Shown piece by piece: positions 1 through 11,000 of a stretch of 47,283 nucleotides of DNA (positions within the stretch are counted from its first letter, which is position 1; every line of letters starts with the position of its first letter). Location: assembly GCA_965370555.1 (NCBI GenBank), contig CBDUVB010000012.1, positions 1-47,283 of the forward strand, written 5' to 3'. Origin of the DNA: JAJOKK01 sp965370555. Its GTDB lineage: Bacteria > Bipolaricaulota > Bipolaricaulia > UBA7950 > UBA9294. The notes beneath the pieces were generated by a model. The model was not told the DNA's origin and ran no database searches. It was given only the letters and a program-made list of their open reading frames with translations. Both the position numbers and the translations under genes were made by a program.

Positions 1-31
1 GAGTTTATCCTGTCGCCTGGATATTGCAAGT

Positions 32-334
32 TTATTTAGGAATCAAAATACTAGTAAGCGTGTTGTGATCACGCAGCAGTGTTCCCAAAGTGACGGTTAT
101 CTGGCCGTCTACTCGAAATATCTGGCCGAGTACATCAAGCTCGTACTGATGCAGCACGCCTGTGCTCTGAAGGACATAGATTGTAGTAGTGGTAGTAAAC
201 GAAGGAGACTGTTCCATGGATCCTTGCCACACCCAATAATCACCGGCCTCCCACCCGCTTGCCAACAGGCCAACACCTGGCAAGACGGCCAGAATGGTCA
301 ACACGAGAGCTGCTCTTGCTAGCGGCCGCTTCAT
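32..334 (-). CDS. small exported protein of unknown function
   Basis: A 100-residue protein with a typical Sec signal: a basic start (MKRPLAR), then a hydrophobic stretch at about residues 8-27. The mature part (about 70 residues) is rich in Thr and beta-prone and has no family motif I recognise. The ATG at 334 is chosen because a GAGGTG Shine-Dalgarno lies 7 bases upstream; the frame stays open further upstream but that part has no signal. It lies downstream of, and on the same strand as, the remnant allH end. Likely periplasmic or surface-exposed; function unknown. Confidence 0.55.
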   Translation of the reverse strand: MKRPLARAALVLTILAVLPGVGLLASGWEAGDYWVWQGSMEQSPSFTTTTTIYVLQSTGVLHQYELDVLGQIFRVDGQITVTLGTLLRDHNTLTSILIPK

Positions 335-395
335 CGTGATCACCTCGAAACTTATTCTATCCACAGAACACAACTTCTGCAAATCCGTAGGGTTA

Positions 396-509
396 ATACG
401 CATAATGGCACGTTGTCCGGTTTCTTAAGGAAATGAGGAGTCCCAGGAGTATGGAATAGCCAGAGTGATGTCCGAGCTTGAAGACGCTTCCGGCTTTCTC
501 TAGAAGCAA
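396..509 (-). pseudogene. remnant of the 3' end of a second allH (DUF2877) gene
   Basis: About 38 codons read as the C-terminal end of the DUF2877 protein encoded at 1612-2471. Both share an LLE(K/R)A start, a LGHHSG core and an ILLGL...SLR tail, and the nucleotide sequence is also visibly similar. Nothing upstream of about 510 continues the homology; instead the toxin-antitoxin promoter begins near 598. This looks like the end of a duplicated or displaced allH copy whose 5' part was lost. The frame closes with a stop at 393-395. Confidence 0.6.
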
Positions 510-597
510 ACCTTGGCCCTGAAGCACAGCCGCCCGGCGGGTTATACGAATGCTGTTAGCCCCGCCTTGGCTTGCTGACACTGAGCACAGCGGTCAG

Positions 598-635
598 TTG
601 TACTTGGTGGGATCTGTGGTAGAATGTATGTACAA
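598..635 (+). promoter_or_regulatory. promoter and probable operator of the dinJ-yafQ module
   Basis: TTGTAC (598-603) and TAGAAT (620-625), 16 bases apart, form a plausible sigma70-type promoter. The -35 hexamer has its inverted partner GTACAA at 630-635, so the promoter lies between two arms of an inverted repeat. That arrangement suits autorepression by the RelB/DinJ antitoxin, but the binding is inferred. Confidence 0.45.
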
Positions 636-668
636 TCGCAACACAAATTCAGCAGGAGGTACTTCATT

Positions 669-929
669 ATGCCCAAGACAGCGGTTATTTCAGCCAGAAT
701 TGACCCCAAGCTTAAGCACAGCGCAGAAGAGGTGTTCAACGAACTGGGCCTGACCACCACGCAGGCTATCACGTTGTTCTACAAACAGGTAGAGCTTGAG
801 CGCGGCCTGCCCTTTGCAGTGCGGGTACCCAGCGATGTGACTATGGAAGCGTTACAGCAGGCAAGAACACGCCAAGAACTTAAGAGTTTCAACACGTTTG
901 ACGATCTGTTCAAGGACCTGGGTATTTGA
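669..929 (+). CDS. dinJ: RelB/DinJ-family antitoxin
   Basis: An 86-residue antitoxin. The N-terminal ribbon-helix-helix (about residues 4-45, with ISARIDPKLK and the helix ending GLTTTQAITLFYKQV) matches the RelB/DinJ family, which binds its operator as a dimer. The acidic C-terminus (KSFNTFDDLFKDLGI) would wrap and inhibit the toxin. The ATG at 669 follows an AGGAGGT Shine-Dalgarno; a frame opening at 624 lacks one. The stop overlaps the toxin start (TGATG), so the two are translationally coupled. Located between an allH relic and a MITE, i.e. in accessory DNA. Confidence 0.88.
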   Translation: MPKTAVISARIDPKLKHSAEEVFNELGLTTTQAITLFYKQVELERGLPFAVRVPSDVTMEALQQARTRQELKSFNTFDDLFKDLGI

Positions 930-1198
930 TGAAAACTATCAGGCGGACAGCGCAGTTCAAGCGGGACGTCAAGCGATTGCGGCAGCAGCGCAAGGACTTG
1001 GAGAAGTTAAAGAGTGTGCTTGAGAGCCTGGTGAAGGAAGAGGGATTAGCGTCGAAGTATCGTGATCACGTGTTGGTTGGGCAGTACAAGGGCACGCGAG
1101 AGTGTCATATTGAGCCCGACTGGCTGCTGCTCTATGAATTGGCTGAGAGCGAGATAGTGCTCATCAGAACAGGTTCACATCCAGATTTGTTTAGGTAA
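929..1198 (+). CDS. yafQ: YafQ-family mRNA interferase toxin
   Basis: An 89-residue RelE-superfamily toxin. All residues known to matter in E. coli YafQ are present with a constant offset of three: His47, His60, Asp64, Trp65, His84 and Phe88 here correspond to His50, His63, Asp67, Trp68, His87 and Phe91. This predicts an intact ribosome-dependent mRNA endonuclease held in check by the overlapping antitoxin. The ATG at 929 is preferred over an upstream TTG because it overlaps the antitoxin stop. The 3' end is 52 bp from the left MITE. Confidence 0.88.
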   Translation: MKTIRRTAQFKRDVKRLRQQRKDLEKLKSVLESLVKEEGLASKYRDHVLVGQYKGTRECHIEPDWLLLYELAESEIVLIRTGSHPDLFR

Positions 1199-1250
1199 CT
1201 CCAGAGGTGGGAACCCTGAGGGAAGAAACAGAGCAAGCTCATGCGAGAGG

Positions 1251-1535
1251 CTAGCCTGAAGTTCCTGACGATTTGGGGGCTGAAATCGGCAGTTAATGCA
1301 GATGAGATCTGGGATTGAGGATAGAGGAGTTCTCCATTTTGTAGTCATGTGAGATGCGTGATTCTGCTTGACATCTCCCTTGAACACGTGGCATACTCAC
1401 TTGTAGCGGGATGGGCGCATAAGCCGTTCCAAACTGCGCATCCGTAGTGTAGACAGAACGTTGCACTACGATTGTTGCGAAACGCGCCAACCCAATAGAG
1501 TTTTCGCTGTTTCAGCCGCAGGAACTTCAGGCTAG
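1251..1535 (-). mobile_element. 285-bp MITE, left copy
   Basis: A non-coding element bounded by perfect 17-bp terminal inverted repeats, CTAGCCTGAAGTTCCTG and its complement. It is the reverse complement of the copy at 14621-14905, with one base difference over 285. The outermost CTAG on each side could be part of the repeat or a 4-bp target duplication of the YTAR type known for IS5-family elements; a partner transposase is not in the window. Its frames contain no recognisable protein. Confidence 0.85.
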
Positions 1536-1611
1536 CGATCGTTTCATTGGTCAAGTGACAGCAGTCGGCGGGGTGTGGTACTGTGGCGAGGCTGCCGGGC
1601 AACCGGTGTTC

Positions 1612-2471
1612 CTACCACGGCAAATACAACATTACATGAACGCGCAGAGACTTGGTCAAACCTAAGAGGATGGCAAGGCCAGAGTGATGACCCAGCTGAG
1701 TGACGCGCTCGGCTCTTTCCAGAAGGTCGTTCTCTGATGCGCTTGGGGAAGTTAGGTTCCTCAGTAGCTTGAGGATTGGCTCGGGGAAGGAGCGATCGCA
1801 GACAGCGAGAAGCATCTGGGCAGAGGGAAGTGCAGTGTGGGTGCGTGCGGTATCCTGAATGTCGGTACGAAGTAGGGCCAGAGCTTCCTTTGCTTGATCG
1901 TGTACATGTTCGAAGAGAGACATTGCAGCAATGATCCCGACGAGGACGTCGTCACCAGAGGGGGTGGAGCCGGCACCGAGGCCGATTAGATCAAGGAGTA
2001 TTTCGGGATCTCCGGCTTCGTGCCAACGCGTGAGGATCGCGTCGATCTCAGATTGGAACGGATCAGCTGAATGCGTCTTTCGCGCTTCCTCCACAAATCG
2101 CGCGAGAATCGGGAAGTTACGTTGGGCGATCGCGACACCCTCTGCGGAGAATCGAGGGGTGATAACTCTTCGACTTCGGCGGCGGAGAACATGATGCGTG
2201 TGTTCCCGACTATAAGCTGTAGTTCTCCCGCTGTCACTGGCGTACCTTCGGCAAAGAAAAGCGCTCTGCTGGGGATCTCTATCGCCCAGGGATGGAGTGG
2301 AACACTCGTTGCCTGAATGGGGATGAACGCTTCTCCGTCTTCGAACAGCAAGTTGATCCCACCGGAGAAGGAAGAGACGACCCGACCTATATGTGGTCGG
2401 GCCATTAGGTAACGATATGCATGGCCGCCGATTCGTATTGCACGGATGAACAACGATTTCTCACTCATCAT
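1612..2471 (-). pseudogene. allH: AllH-like DUF2877 protein, frameshifted
   Basis: DUF2877 proteins are the third component of the E. coli fdrA-ylbE-ylbF set, assigned to oxamate carbamoyltransferase (AllFGH). The N-terminal half reads in one frame from 2471 to about 2160 and the C-terminal half in another down to 1612. The join lies near a run of four G's at 2156-2159. The C-terminal half has the family signature LIGLGAGSTPSGDDVLVG and the LGHHSG motif. Joined, the protein would be about 285 residues, the usual size. The start is uncertain: ATG codons at 2471 and 2468 have only weak ribosome sites. The frameshift may be a real mutation or a homopolymer assembly error. fdrA and the DUF1116 gene lie 13 kb away across the signalling island. 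Confidence 0.75.
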
Positions 2472-2493
2472 GAAGAACGTCAGAGACAAGCTC

Positions 2494-2613
2494 CGACGCT
2501 ACGTAAGATCCTGCATTGCCCTCGTAGCGTGGGCAGCTTGCCTGCCACGTTGGGGTAAGAATCATGGCACGCCCTCACAAGAGGAACGTCGGGCACAGGG
2601 CCCGACGCTACGT
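2494..2613. repeat. short intergenic repeats with hairpins between allH and the cyclase gene
   Basis: The gap between the two genes contains the word CGACGCTACGT twice (2494-2504, 2603-2613). It also has an 8-bp hairpin CGTCGGGC/GCCCGACG at 2587-2607 and an AGCTTGCCTGCC hairpin around 2526-2550. The AGCTTGCCTGC core recurs near 42342, so this belongs to a dispersed REP-like family. Confidence 0.5.
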
Positions 2614-2619
2614 GGAACA

Positions 2620-3489
2620 TTACGTCCGGCCGATCGCATGCAGGTGCGGGTTCTTCGCTCCGGCGACGTCGCCGAACTTGGTGAGGACACACTCCTTCTT
2701 TACCTCCATCAGTTCATCATAGCGGTCATCGTCTACCATCGCTACGATACGGGCGATCGAGCTCTCCCCATCAACAAATCGCCACGGGAAGCAGCCGATC
2801 GTCGCACGCTGGTTGAGCAACAGGTCGATGTCCCCACCGAGGCACTCGGCGTGAATGATCCCGTGACTGAAGAGTTCGATGTGCATCAGCTGGTACTTGG
2901 AGTCGTCGTAGATCTCAGCAAGACTCTTCCCGTACTTCTTCTGGAAGTGCGCCTCCGCCTCACGCGCCTGTCGCGGCATCCAATCCCGAATGATAGTGTT
3001 CATCGGATGATCGGCGCTTCCACAGTCGACTCCGATCCAGCGGATCTTCTTCTTGATGCACCACTGGGCAAACTCCCGATCCGGTCCGGGGTGCTTCACC
3101 ATGTAGCGAATCTCATCGGCCGTTGGTTGGTCCCACCCGTAGTGGTGATATCCGGTGTGAATGATCAGGATATCTCCTTCCTTCACCTCGACACGCTCCT
3201 CGATCATCTGCGAGGTGTAAATATCGTAGTCCCCGCACACATCGGAGAGGTCGACAATCACTCCCTCGTGAGCGAGGAAGTCGAAATCGAGCGAGGCGAT
3301 GTCTTTCCCCGGCGTGTAGAAGTGGATCTCCCCGTCGAGGTGCGTCCCCACGTGGTTGGAATGGGTGACGAGCTGGCCGTTCGCCCCGTTGGGGGCCAGG
3401 CGCTTGAAGTACTTTACCTGCAGTGGCTCGTAGGTCGGCCATGGTGGTGTCGCGATTCCCAAAGGTATCGTTAAATCGACTATTTTCAT
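2620..3489 (-). CDS. cyclase-family metal-dependent hydrolase (kynurenine formamidase-like)
   Basis: A 289-residue cytoplasmic protein of the cyclase family (PF04199), which includes kynurenine formamidase and isatin hydrolase. The metal-binding signature HVGTHLDGEIH is at about residues 46-56; the length is slightly above the family mean. Members hydrolyse amide or lactam bonds with Mn or Zn. Its place directly before allH and in the same locus as FdrA, DUF1116 and xanthine dehydrogenase suggests opening or hydrolysis of a purine-ring catabolite such as a ureide or oxamate-type amide, but the substrate cannot be read from sequence. The ATG at 3489 follows AAGGAGACACA. Confidence 0.8.
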   Translation of the reverse strand: MKIVDLTIPLGIATPPWPTYEPLQVKYFKRLAPNGANGQLVTHSNHVGTHLDGEIHFYTPGKDIASLDFDFLAHEGVIVDLSDVCGDYDIYTSQMIEERVEVKEGDILIIHTGYHHYGWDQPTADEIRYMVKHPGPDREFAQWCIKKKIRWIGVDCGSADHPMNTIIRDWMPRQAREAEAHFQKKYGKSLAEIYDDSKYQLMHIELFSHGIIHAECLGGDIDLLLNQRATIGCFPWRFVDGESSIARIVAMVDDDRYDELMEVKKECVLTKFGDVAGAKNPHLHAIGRT

Positions 3490-3539
3490 TGTGTCTCCTT
3501 ATTCTTGGGGTCAACTTCCAAGTGTAACTGTCAATGGTG

Positions 3540-3555
3540 TCTTCGTAGACGAAGA
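3540..3555. promoter_or_regulatory. palindrome upstream of the cyclase gene
   Basis: TCTTCGTAGACGAAGA forms a 7-bp inverted repeat around a 2-base centre, 51 bp upstream of the cyclase start. It could be an operator for the cyclase-allH pair. The rest of 3490-3753 contains no gene and no clear terminator for the signalling operon that ends at 3754. Confidence 0.3.
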
Positions 3556-3753
3556 ATACTTCGTACGGGATTCGGAATCCAAGTGCCCTCGGAAGGACGC
3601 GCATCTCCAGGGCCCAAGCTACCAGACTGTAGCCAGAACGAAAGTCCTGTTCACAGTCACATAGGCTCCACAGCCCAGATAGTGCTTGTTGTCACCGGGA
3701 ATGAGCAGCCATGCGCGATCCGCGATTGGACTGCTCTCGATATCGTACGCAGT

Positions 3754-4848
3754 CTAAGAACCTAACTCGGCTCCAGCGTCGACGTACTTCGCCTTCTGCT
3801 CAAGAATCGCATCGATTTGGTCGAGGAACGCATCGACTACCTTGGCCTGGAAGTGCGAGCCACGGCCTTCCCTGATTATGTCCAGCGACTTCTCCACCGA
3901 GAACGGCTCTTTGTAGGGACGGCGCGACGTCAGGGCATCGAATACATCGGCAATGGCCGTAATCCGACCCTCGATCGGGATGTCTTCTCCGGATAGGCCC
4001 TTCGGATAACCAGAGCCGTCCCATTTCTCGTGATGAGACATTGCAATGATCTCACCCGCCTTTAGCAGCTCTGATGTCGATCCGGCGAGGATCTTCCCTC
4101 CAACCGTCGTGTGTTCCTTCATGATTACCCACTCTTCGGCATCCAGCCTCCCCGGCTTGAGTAAAATCGCGTCTGGCACGCCGATCTTCCCTACGTCGTG
4201 CATCGGACTGGCCTGAAGAATGACCTCGCATTGCCTTGGCGGGAGGCCCAACTTCTTCGCGACGACAAAGCTGTAGTTGCTCATCCGCCGCAGATGCATT
4301 GCTGTGTCTTCATCGCGATACTCAGCTGCAAGCGCCAGCCGCTCAATGGTCTCCAAATGCGACTGGTATGTCCTACGTTGGGCTTCCGACATCTTCTGAA
4401 GCGCCTCACGCAGATCGGCGGTCCGCTTCTCGACGGTCAGCTCTAGGTCGGCTTGATAGCGCTTGACTGCATCCTGAGCTTCCTTCTTCTCCAGCAGTGC
4501 TTTCACGCGCACTTCGACTTCCAGTTGATCGACCGGTTTTCCGATAAAATCGTTCGCGCCAGCCTTGACGGCTCGCAGTCGCTGCTCTTTTCCCGAAAGG
4601 CTGGTGACCATGCAGATGGAGATGTCGGAGTATTCCGGGTTCTCGCGGATCTTTTGAACGACCTCAAAACCGTCCATTCCGGGCATCATCAAGTCGCACA
4701 ACACCAGGTCAATGCCGAGCGAGAGCTTGGCCAGAGCTTCGTATCCATCGGCTGCCGTTTCCACCTCATAGCCCCATCCCACCAACATCATATCGAGAAG
4801 CTCCCGGTTCACAGCTTCGTCGTCGACCACCAAAATTCGTTTTGCCAT
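3754..4848 (-). CDS. response regulator with HD-GYP c-di-GMP phosphodiesterase output
   Basis: A 364-residue cytoplasmic protein. The REC domain (residues 1-122) has the acidic pair at Asp9/Asp10, the phosphoacceptor Asp52 in DLVLCDLMMPG and Lys104. A coiled-coil linker (about 122-165) leads to an HD-GYP domain (about 165-350) with HD at 217-218 and HHEKWDGSGYP at 272-282. HD-GYP domains hydrolyse cyclic di-GMP, so this is the likely output of the kinases encoded upstream. The ATG at 4848 has a GGAGCG ribosome site; the longer upstream frame overlaps the previous gene and is unlikely. It is the last gene of the signalling operon. Confidence 0.92.
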   Translation of the reverse strand: MAKRILVVDDEAVNRELLDMMLVGWGYEVETAADGYEALAKLSLGIDLVLCDLMMPGMDGFEVVQKIRENPEYSDISICMVTSLSGKEQRLRAVKAGANDFIGKPVDQLEVEVRVKALLEKKEAQDAVKRYQADLELTVEKRTADLREALQKMSEAQRRTYQSHLETIERLALAAEYRDEDTAMHLRRMSNYSFVVAKKLGLPPRQCEVILQASPMHDVGKIGVPDAILLKPGRLDAEEWVIMKEHTTVGGKILAGSTSELLKAGEIIAMSHHEKWDGSGYPKGLSGEDIPIEGRITAIADVFDALTSRRPYKEPFSVEKSLDIIREGRGSHFQAKVVDAFLDQIDAILEQKAKYVDAGAELGS

Positions 4849-4892
4849 CTTCAGTCGCTCCTTCTCACATCGCCATCTCGCGTCCGAGTCAT

Positions 4893-5262
4893 CTACTTTG
4901 ACGCAGTAGCACGCAACAACCCAGCCACCGTCTCCGCAAACGTCCTTGTGTCGAGCGGCTTGCTCACGTAGCCATCGCAACCCGCTGCCAGGGTTTTTTC
5001 CTCGTCTCCCATCATCGCATGCGATGTCGCAGCGAGAACGGGGATATCCCGTGTTTCCGGATCCGCTTTCAAGATCCGCGTTGCTTCCAGTCCGTCCATC
5101 TCCGGGAGGCTGATGTCCATCACGATGACGTCTGGAGCCTCCATATGCGCTAAAGCGAGGCCTTCCTCCGCGGCGCCAGCCGTGACCACCTCGAACCCGG
5201 CCTGCTCCAGCAACACCGTCGCGAGCTCCAGATTAACCGGGTTATCCTCAACGATCAGCACC

Positions 5263-5273
<11 letters not shown>
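4893..5273 (-). CDS. single-domain response regulator (CheY-like)
   Basis: A 126-residue receiver domain with acidic residues Glu9/Asp10, phosphoacceptor Asp53 (VIVMDISLPEMDG), a conserved Thr/Ser (ATSHAM) and Lys (SKPLD). There is no output domain. The gene overlaps the 3' end of the histidine kinase by 11 bp, so it is coupled to that kinase. Its sequence is close to the receiver at 7655-8035, as if a kinase-receiver pair had been duplicated. It may relay phosphate to, or compete with, the REC-HD-GYP protein encoded next. Confidence 0.92.
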
Positions 5274-7302
<2,029 letters not shown>

Positions 7303-7309
7303 GGCTTAG

Positions 7310-7550
7310 GATTTCCGCCGCGTTTGAGTCCCTGAACGCGATCCTCGCAGCATACCATTACGCTGTGCCAACGCTGCATCTCTTCCTGTCGCTCCCTGAG
7401 CTCTTCTCCGCTCGCTTGTGCTCGGTGATGACGGATGTTCACTGCGGTCATGTCTAGTCCTCTCGTCCCGCCGCTCCGATTCTCTCGATGGGGAATGTGG
7501 ATGCAAATGTGCTTCCCTTCCCCCTCGGATTTCGCCGAGACTCTTACGCC
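7310..7550 (-). pseudogene. relic of a sensor histidine kinase/PAS protein
   Basis: Two degraded pieces lie between the receiver gene and the next kinase. At about 7475-7550 a frame reads VSAKSEGEGK and continues like the C-terminal end of the two intact kinases (SEGEGKGSTFTFTIP). At about 7310-7440 a frame reads EELRERQEEMQRW followed by EDRVQGLKR, the coiled-coil tail typical of PAS sensor proteins; the intact sensor at 12365 ends in a similar tail. Frames are broken and no full gene exists. This suggests that a further sensor unit was once present. Confidence 0.5.
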
Positions 7551-7654
7551 ATTGACCTGTCTCCGATAGCGGGATCAGGGATGAGATGAAAATCGGCCTT
7601 GATTCACGTTTACGCGGTGGCTGGCACGGCGCTGCGCCTCTCGGAGCGAAGGAC

Positions 7655-8035
7655 CTATTCGACAACGCTCTGTGGAAGGAATCTTGTCACCATATCCGCG
7701 AACACCCTCGTGTCGATTGGCTTGGTTATGTAGCCATCGCACCCGGCCGCAAGTGCCTTTTCCTGGTCGCCCTTCATCGCGTGAGATGATGCGCCGAGGA
7801 TCGGGATGTGTTGAGTCGTTGGATCACCCTTCAGGATTCGGGTCGCCTCCAGCCCGTCCATTCCCGGGAGTCCGATGTCCATCACAATCAGGTCGGGCGC
7901 CTGCAAACGGGCAAGATCGAGGCCGATCTCGGCAGTCGGTGCCTGCAGAACGTCGAATCCCGCAACCTCGAGCAGATCCGTAACCAGCTCCATGTTCGCT
8001 TCATTGTCTTCAATGATCAGAATCTTCTTTGCCAT
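7655..8035 (-). CDS. single-domain response regulator (CheY-like)
   Basis: A 126-residue receiver with acidic residues at 9-10, phosphoacceptor Asp53 (LIVMDIGLPGMDG), Ser in ASSHAM and Lys in TKPID. The ATG at 8035 gives the expected receiver N-terminus (MAKKILIIED); an extension to 8113 would read into the overlapping kinase gene. It overlaps the kinase 3' end by 26 bp and is its probable partner. It is closely similar to the receiver at 4893-5273. Confidence 0.92.
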   Translation of the reverse strand: MAKKILIIEDNEANMELVTDLLEVAGFDVLQAPTAEIGLDLARLQAPDLIVMDIGLPGMDGLEATRILKGDPTTQHIPILGASSHAMKGDQEKALAAGCDGYITKPIDTRVFADMVTRFLPQSVVE

Positions 8036-11000
8036 TCCCGGTGCCCCCTTTATCTGGATCCTCATGTCCTCTGATTGGGATCGTGAACGTGAACGTGCTC
8101 CCCTTGCCTTCACCCTCGCTCTCTGCCCAGATCCTGCCGCCGTGCAGCTCCACGAATCGCCGGGTCAACGCGAGACCGAGCCCCGTGCCTTGCTGGGTTC
8201 TTGCGTAGCTGGAGTCGACTTGCTCGAACTCGCCGAAGACGCGTTCAATCTGGTCGGGAGCGATCCCGATCCCCGTGTCGCGCACGAACACGACAAGGAT
8301 ATCTTCCTCGTATCTCGCGCCGATCGTGATCTCTCCACCATCGGGCGTGAACTTAGCTGCATTCGACAGGAGATTGTACAGGATTTGTTTCAGCTTCCTC
8401 GCGTCCGCCTGCATCTTCAGTTCGGCAATACAGTCCTCCATCTCCGTGTGCAACCGAATGGAATGCTTCATCGCTTTCTCCTGGATGAGCACCAGGCTCT
8501 CACGTAGTAGCGTCCCGACTTCGACATCGCCCAATTCCAGTTCCATCTTTCCCGCTTCAATCTTTGCAAGGTCGAGAATGTCGTTGATCAAGGCCAGGAG
8601 GTGACGTCCTGCGGTCAGGACATTGCCGACCGACCTCTTCTGCTTCTCGAGGAGAGATCCCAGCTTCTCGTCAATGAGAATCTCGGAGAACCCGATGATG
8701 GCATTCAGCGGCGTGCGCAGCTCATGGCTCATGTTAGCGAGGAAGTCGCTCTTGGCCCGGTTGGCTGCCTTGGCGGCGTCTCGAGCCACGATCAGTTGGC
8801 CCCTGTACTCGAAGGCTCTCACCATCTTCCAGACGGAATTCATTAACAGACCCAGCTGGCGAACATCGATCTCATCGTACTCCTCCGTCCGATTTGCGAC
8901 GCCGACCACTGCGACGATCTTACCTTCTTCGAAGACAGGGACGCTCATGAATCGCTCCAACGGCACATGGCCTTCCGGTGTTCCCTTCGCCAGTGGATGC
9001 TGCAGGCTGTAATCGTTCACGATCATCGACTTTCGCTGGCGGACGACCTCCCCCCACATCCCCGTCTTGTCAAGGGCGTATTTTGTATGGGGATCGATCA
9101 CCTGGCACTCTGGCATGACTTGCTTAGACCAGGTGTTGAGCTCGAACTCCTTTGTCGCCTCGTCGTAGAAGTAGATATAGCCAAACCGGCTTGATGTTAT
9201 GTCGAGAGCTTCCTGGAGCGCATGGTCGAGGAAGTCTGTCACGTTCGTGATCTCATACTCAGTCACGCGAAGAAGCGTCTCCAATCTCTGCCTGATCAGA
9301 AGCGATAGCCGCTCGAACTCCTTGCGCTCGGTGATATCGCTGAACATGATCACCGTGCCCACCAGTTCCTGGTCCTTGCGGATGGGCGTGCTGGTGTAGT
9401 CCGTGTAGAAGCTTGTGCCGTCCTTGCGCCACAGTACTTCATCTTCAATGTGATGGCGCGTGCCTTCGATGTAAGTCTTGGTCATGGGGCATTCAGCTAC
9501 GGGATAAGGTGTCCCGTCGACATGGGAATGATGGATCATCTCATGAATGTCGTGTCCGAGGAGTTCCGCGGCAGAAAAACCGAGTATGCGCGTGGCCGCC
9601 GGGTTGCTGAAGGTGACATTGCCGTCGGGGCCAACGCCGAGGATACCTTCGGCGGCGGAGTCGAGCAGCAGTCGGCTGTGTTCCTCGCTCTCACGTAGGG
9701 CCTCCTGCGATTCTATCAGGTCCGCCAAAGACTTCTCCGCACGCTGGCTCTCGACGTTGGCGTCCTGCATAAGGCTGAGCGCCGCCCGCTTCGACTTCTC
9801 TAGAGCCTCGTTGGACATCTTCAGCTCCGCTGCGTGTGCCTGGAGTTCGATTTCCGCGAGCTTGCGTTCAGTGATGTCCCAGACGACGCCTATCATCCGG
9901 TTTATCTTGCCATTCTCATCGCGGGATACCTTGGAGACCTCTCGGATGTATCTGATCGTGCCATCGTGCCAGATGATGCGAAACTCGATGTCAGGGGTCC
10001 TTTCATCCTGCAGGGCTGTTTGTACCTGTTGCTCTAGCATCTCCTTGTCATCGGGGTGCACCCCCTGTATCCAAATCTCATGGGCACCTCTTGAATCGTC
10101 CTTGTTTGTATCGTAGAGGGCGTACATCTCCTCATCCCAGATGAGCACATTCCTTGTGATATCCCAATCCCAGACACCGATGTTGGCTGCGCTTGTCGCC
10201 AGTCCTAGCCGTTCGGAGAGTGCGCGCAGGTCCGCCGTGCGTCCCTCCGCGATGCGTTCCCATTCGTCACGGGCTTGCCGCAGGGTCCGGTTGGTGCGTT
10301 CGCCGCTCCAGATCGTGTACGCCGTCAGGAGGAACGCCAGAAGTATGGTCACAGCGAGTATGCCCACAACTATGTTGCGGGTGGCTTGGTACGCGGCCCA
10401 GGCCTCGTGCTTGTCGATCTCCGTGGCGAGACCAATGTGTAGGTTCTGGTCCCAGACCCATGCGCCAAAAACCTGAACCCCGCGATAATCGTGATAGCCG
10501 TCCACGTTGACACCAGATCGACCGGCGGTGGCCTCGGCGGCCATGTATGTCAACGGTTGCTCGCGGGGCGGCACTGATGACTGATGTCCCTCCAGTAAGT
10601 TGCCGCCGGGATCGCTGATGCGGATCTGAAAGCCGGCCTGCTGTCCTTCCTCGACCAAACCGGTGCGGACCAGATCTTCGGCAAACCGGGTTTCCGACAA
10701 CAGCCGAGCGGTTCCGTCGAAAGCATAGGTCTCACCGGTCTGACCCATCCGCGCCACCAGGCAAAGCCTGGTGAAATCGTGACCCGGGTCGAGGCGCAGT
10801 GTCAGCACTGCAATCACGGCACCACCACTATCCCTGATCGGCACAGCGATGAACATGGTCGGAGCGACAGTTTGCATCCGCCCAGACGCGTCCGGCAATG
10901 GCACATCGCTGTAGATGGACGGTATAAACACTATCTTGCCGGAAAAGGCCTTCTGAAGTTCAGCCGGACGTTGCTCGTCAATAAGATTGCGCGATCCCAC

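Noticed and set aside
1345..1602. Open frame across the left MITE, with an identical partner across 14551-14811
   Set aside because: The identity comes from the MITE itself; the frames run past the element ends into unrelated sequence and show no domain.
2446..3474. A 342-codon plus-strand open frame
   Set aside because: It lies antisense to the cyclase gene, which has its metal motif and ribosome site; the plus frame has no recognisable domain.
3612..3753. The frame continues open for about 44 codons after the HD-GYP stop codon
   Set aside because: No domain or conserved motif was recognised and stop readthrough has no supporting signal; probably chance.
7306..7665. A 119-codon minus-strand frame with many Arg and Ser
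   Set aside because: The composition is that of a wrong frame; kinase-like fragments appear in other frames of the same DNA, so I called it a relic instead.
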